Shown here in pieces: positions 61,567-64,000 of a stretch of DNA of 64,000 nucleotides (position 1 is its first letter; every line of letters begins with the position of its first letter). The DNA comes from Pullulanibacillus sp. KACC 23026. Lineage in GTDB: Bacteria > Bacillota > Bacilli > Bacillales > Sporolactobacillaceae. The stretch covers positions 2,294,001-2,358,000 of the forward strand of contig NZ_CP119107.1 of assembly GCF_029094525.1 (NCBI RefSeq). The letters run 5' to 3'. The notes under the pieces were generated by a model. That model did not search any database, was not told the origin of the DNA, and saw only the letters and a program-made list of their open reading frames with translations. Made by a program: the position numbers and the translations under genes.

Positions 61567-62013
61567 TTGAATGAATATTTTCATCATGTAGCGAGAGGGA
61601 TCATCATTAAAGACAAGAGAGTTCTGCTTTCAAGGGCAGAGGGGTATCCCAATCTCTTATTTTTGCCTGGAGGACATATTGAATTTGGCGAAAGCGCAAA
61701 GGATGCTTTAAAAAGAGAATTGATGGAAGAGTTAGGAATTGACTGTTATATTGGATCATTTCTTGGACTGATCGAGAATAAGTGGGAGAGTGATGGTGGT
61801 CTAAACTGTGAGATCAATCAATTATTTGCCGTAGAAAGTGATGACTTACAGACTGGCTTAAATCCAATCTCAAATGAAGCTCACTTAACTTTTTTCTGGA
61901 TGGAGGTCGAGGACTTAGAAATAAAAAATCTGCAGCCCTATCCAATAGACCGATTCCTCCAGCAATATACAAAAGGAAACAAAGAAGTTTGGTGGGCTAG
62001 TTCGTTAACTTAG
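61567..62013 (+). CDS. NUDIX hydrolase
   Basis: 148 residues. The Nudix box is intact: GGHIEFGESAKDALKRELMEELGI (G-x5-E-x7-R-E-x2-E-E-x-G) at about residues 37-60, binding Mg2+ and cleaving a nucleoside-diphosphate-linked substrate. The N-terminus HVARGIIIKDKRVLLSRA is typical of MutT-like house-cleaning enzymes. Start is TTG at 61567 with TAGGAG ten bases ahead. Substrate unknown. It stands behind decayed genes and has no obvious operon partner. Confidence 0.9.
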   Translation: MNEYFHHVARGIIIKDKRVLLSRAEGYPNLLFLPGGHIEFGESAKDALKRELMEELGIDCYIGSFLGLIENKWESDGGLNCEINQLFAVESDDLQTGLNPISNEAHLTFFWMEVEDLEIKNLQPYPIDRFLQQYTKGNKEVWWASSLT

Positions 62014-62215
62014 AAAATCTTGCAATCCATTCTTTAAAACCGAATGTTACAACCACTATAAAAAAGTCGTGACTAGTTTGTTTAGGGTTCAAAGCGGAGG
62101 GTCATTGAAAGATCTCAAAAAATGAAATTTACTCCAGCAGGATTTATGAACGTTTAAACCTCCCCTCTTTCCCAAATAATAGACATGTAATCCAATTAAA
62201 TGAGGAGGTCATTAC

Positions 62216-62659
62216 ATGTCTAGTCCAACCCCGAGCGACGTTTTGAATCAATTAGTGAGTATGAAAGATGAAATTAAAGAGGTATTAGAGTCGATCCATT
62301 TTGGACCAGATCAAAATCTAAATGTCAATTTTGCAGATCCTAACGATATTTTTCTTAATAATGAATGCGGGTATATCATCTCGAAGCTTGAGGATATTCA
62401 TCATCAATTAAACTATTTGAGCCATCCGATAATTGAAGAGGGGACCCTTTATAAAAGGCCGAATGGTCGATATGCCATCTCTGATAAATATGAATTCACG
62501 ACTGGGAGTCTGATTGAAGTTCTGGTACATAATCATGAAGATGATCATGAATCCTGGGTTGAAACACGAATTGAGGAGCAAAACGGTGATTATTATTTTC
62601 ACCACATTAAGGATCTTCCGTTAGAAGGCGCACATGTCCGCAGAAGGGCTTATGTTTAA
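62216..62659 (+). CDS. DUF5348 domain-containing protein
   Basis: 147 residues. The C-terminal 65 residues (LYKRPNGRYAISDKYEFTTG, then SLIEVLVHN and a VETRIEEQNGDYYFH end) agree with my recollection of DUF5348, a small beta-rich domain common in Firmicutes genomes and mobile elements. The N-terminal half is a helical, Asp/Asn-rich stretch (PSDVLNQLVSMKDEIKEVLE). No catalytic motif is seen. AATGAGGAGG precedes the ATG. A strong terminator follows, so it is a single-gene unit. Function unknown. Confidence 0.7.
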   Translation: MSSPTPSDVLNQLVSMKDEIKEVLESIHFGPDQNLNVNFADPNDIFLNNECGYIISKLEDIHHQLNYLSHPIIEEGTLYKRPNGRYAISDKYEFTTGSLIEVLVHNHEDDHESWVETRIEEQNGDYYFHHIKDLPLEGAHVRRRAYV

Positions 62660-62736
62660 AGCCAAGTTCTTTGCCGATTGAAGTTTAACAAGAGTGATGT
62701 TCTCAATTTTTCGTTCGAACAGCCTTTTTTCTAGAG

Positions 62737-62784
62737 GATAAAGACTTTCTATTTTAGGAAAGTCTTTATCCTTTTCTTTTTTTA
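62737..62784 (+). terminator. Terminator of the DUF5348 gene
   Basis: GGATAAAGACTTTC and GAAAGTCTTTATCC form a perfect 14-bp stem followed by TTTTCTTTTTTT. Confidence 0.93.
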
Positions 62785-62832
62785 CGAACTAAAGTAACTT
62801 TAAAACAAGCAGCCTATTTGGAGGAATTTGGC

Positions 62833-63897
62833 ATGAAAAAGATAGCGACAGATGTGCTTCAGTTTCGTGGATCGCATTATGATTTTGGATTGAAACAGGG
62901 AGAAATGATAAGAGAGTCGATTTTAATAAGAAACAGGGAACGTCAATGGAAGGTGCGAAAACCGCTTTTTAGGATAGATGTAGAAGAGACCAAGGATGTT
63001 TACCGAAACTTGGCCCCTTTCATCTGGGAAGAATTAATGGGACTGCAAGAGGCACTGAAATGGGGAATGGAGCGAACCTTGCTGGAATTCGCGGGGTACA
63101 GGCTTAACGTGACGCCTTCAGGCTGTTCAATTTATGCAGGTGAAAATTATCTGATTCGCAATTATGATTATCACCCGAAGACATACGACGGGCGCTACAT
63201 GGTTTATCAGCCAACAGACGGAGGCTATGCGACCATTGGGGTTAGTCATAAAATTACCGGAAGAAGTGACGGAATGAACGAAAAAGGTCTGACAATGGGC
63301 TATACGTTTGTCAACCGGAAGCGTCCTGGAATCGGTATTTTATGCTATATGATTGGGAGACTCGTCCTTGAGCTTTGCGCAAATGCTGAAGAAGCCGTTG
63401 ATTTGCTGAAGGAGATTCCGCATCGAGGTTCTTTTAGCTATGTTCTTTATGATAAAACGAGTGAACGACCTTATATCGTAGAAGCCTCACCGAGAAGAGT
63501 GGAAGTCAGAAGGGATTATTCATGTACCAATCATTTTAAGATACAGAAAGAGGAGAATCGTCACTGTCTAGAGGATTCAAACAAAAGATTGGCTCTCATG
63601 AATGATCACTCCATGCAGGATTTGAATGAGAGTGAGGCTTTTCAGCTTTTAAATACGAAAGACAAAGGTGTCTTTTCTGATCTTTATGGAAGTTGGGCAG
63701 GCACGATTCACACGGCTGCCTATTTTCCGAGAGAATTGAGGGCTTGGTTTGCTTTAGGGGGAGATCAGGAACCAAAGCAATTTGATTTTTTGAAGTGGTT
63801 AACTGGAGAAAATTTCTCAGTTGATCAAATTGTTGGTCAGGTCAATACGGAAATTCCGTTTTTAAACATGGAAAAGGCAGACTGGTTTAAAAAATAA
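62833..63897 (+). CDS. C45-family autoproteolytic acyltransferase/hydrolase
   Basis: 354-residue Ntn-hydrolase related to acyl-CoA:6-aminopenicillanate acyltransferase and other C45 peptidases. The expected self-processing nucleophile is Cys in TPSGCSIYAGENYLIRNYDYH (about residue 95), with the Asn/Asp-rich strand behind it; DGMNEKGLTMGYTFVN and YTSCTNHF-like (SCTNHFKI) are conserved family stretches. It probably cleaves or transfers acyl groups on an amide substrate; the true substrate is unknown. ATG at 62833 follows TTTGGAGGAA. The window ends 103 bases beyond the stop without a further gene. Confidence 0.85.
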   Translation: MKKIATDVLQFRGSHYDFGLKQGEMIRESILIRNRERQWKVRKPLFRIDVEETKDVYRNLAPFIWEELMGLQEALKWGMERTLLEFAGYRLNVTPSGCSIYAGENYLIRNYDYHPKTYDGRYMVYQPTDGGYATIGVSHKITGRSDGMNEKGLTMGYTFVNRKRPGIGILCYMIGRLVLELCANAEEAVDLLKEIPHRGSFSYVLYDKTSERPYIVEASPRRVEVRRDYSCTNHFKIQKEENRHCLEDSNKRLALMNDHSMQDLNESEAFQLLNTKDKGVFSDLYGSWAGTIHTAAYFPRELRAWFALGGDQEPKQFDFLKWLTGENFSVDQIVGQVNTEIPFLNMEKADWFKK

Positions 63898-64000
63898 TGA
63901 TTGGTGTTAAGGAATAATTTAAAAAGGAATTATATTATTAACTTATTAGTGAAATTTTGAGGACAATTACTGTATAATTTTAATTATTTGAAGAAACGGA

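Noticed and set aside
1-64000. Prophage, insertion sequence or antiphage defence island
   Set aside because: No integrase, transposase, restriction, toxin-antitoxin, Cas or recognised defence domain appears among the genes; mobile character is limited to short non-coding repeats.

Overview
The window reads as a chromosomal segment of a low-GC, Gram-positive, spore-forming-type bacterium. The signs are strong AGGAGG-type ribosome binding sites, frequent GTG/TTG starts, hairpin-plus-T-run terminators, a lysine riboswitch, a SleB/CwlJ-type hydrolase, Bacillus-like puc, pncA/pncB, mqo and aspartate-transporter homologues, and the GC-rich dispersed repeat common in Bacillaceae intergenic DNA. My best guess is Bacillales, perhaps a Sporolactobacillaceae-like lineage; this is inference from gene style, not a database result. 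No phage, insertion sequence or CRISPR array was found. The accessory character comes from repeat arrays, dispersed repeats, decayed genes and one ABC-transporter pair with GC-richer codon use.

Layout. 0-11 kb: end of an aldo/keto reductase, a hierarchical 21-bp/124-bp repeat array, a DsbA-like oxidoreductase, an ABC-F ATPase behind an attenuator-like leader, a phosphodiester glycosidase-like protein, the selenium pair selD-mnmH, and a coiled-coil cell-wall hydrolase. 11-12.3 kb: about 12 copies of an 81-bp hairpin-bearing repeat. 12.5-21.2 kb: an amidase, then a purine-catabolic operon (guanine-deaminase-like amidohydrolase, pucB, pucC, pucD, pucE, pucA) preceded by a promoter, a guanine-type riboswitch and a terminator arranged as a ligand-ON switch. 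21-31 kb: acyl-ACP synthetase-like enzyme, aspartate-type permease, sugar transporter, nicotinamidase, lysine-riboswitch-controlled lysine permease and aspartate 4-decarboxylase. 31-42.6 kb: LysM/SleB-type hydrolase, pncB, EamA exporter, M20 dipeptidase, L,D-transpeptidase, nrdA-nrdB under a cobalamin riboswitch, and a cupredoxin-multicopper oxidase fusion. 42.6-52.1 kb: nested dispersed repeats, an epimerase-aldo/keto reductase pair, a three-gene DUF6230/DUF6114/heptad-repeat surface operon, SGNH hydrolase plus AI-2E-family transporter, mqo, and tRNA-Leu(CAG). 52.1-64 kb: MFS transporter, gene remnants, alpha/beta hydrolase, HTH regulator, NatAB-like ABC transporter, poxB, an alkaline phosphatase pseudogene, NUDIX, DUF5348 and C45 peptidase-like genes.

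How it fits together. Guanine would be deaminated to xanthine and oxidised to urate by a molybdenum hydroxylase whose subunits and maturation factors are co-transcribed; the riboswitch appears to turn this on when guanine is abundant. Two further riboswitches tie lysine to its importer and cobalamin to a class I ribonucleotide reductase, the latter suggesting a B12-dependent class II enzyme elsewhere. An aspartate permease and aspartate 4-decarboxylase lie 4.6 kb apart and could together convert aspartate to alanine and CO2 while consuming protons. The strongest candidates for undescribed biology are the ON-type guanine riboswitch and the DUF6230-DUF6114-repeat-protein operon.
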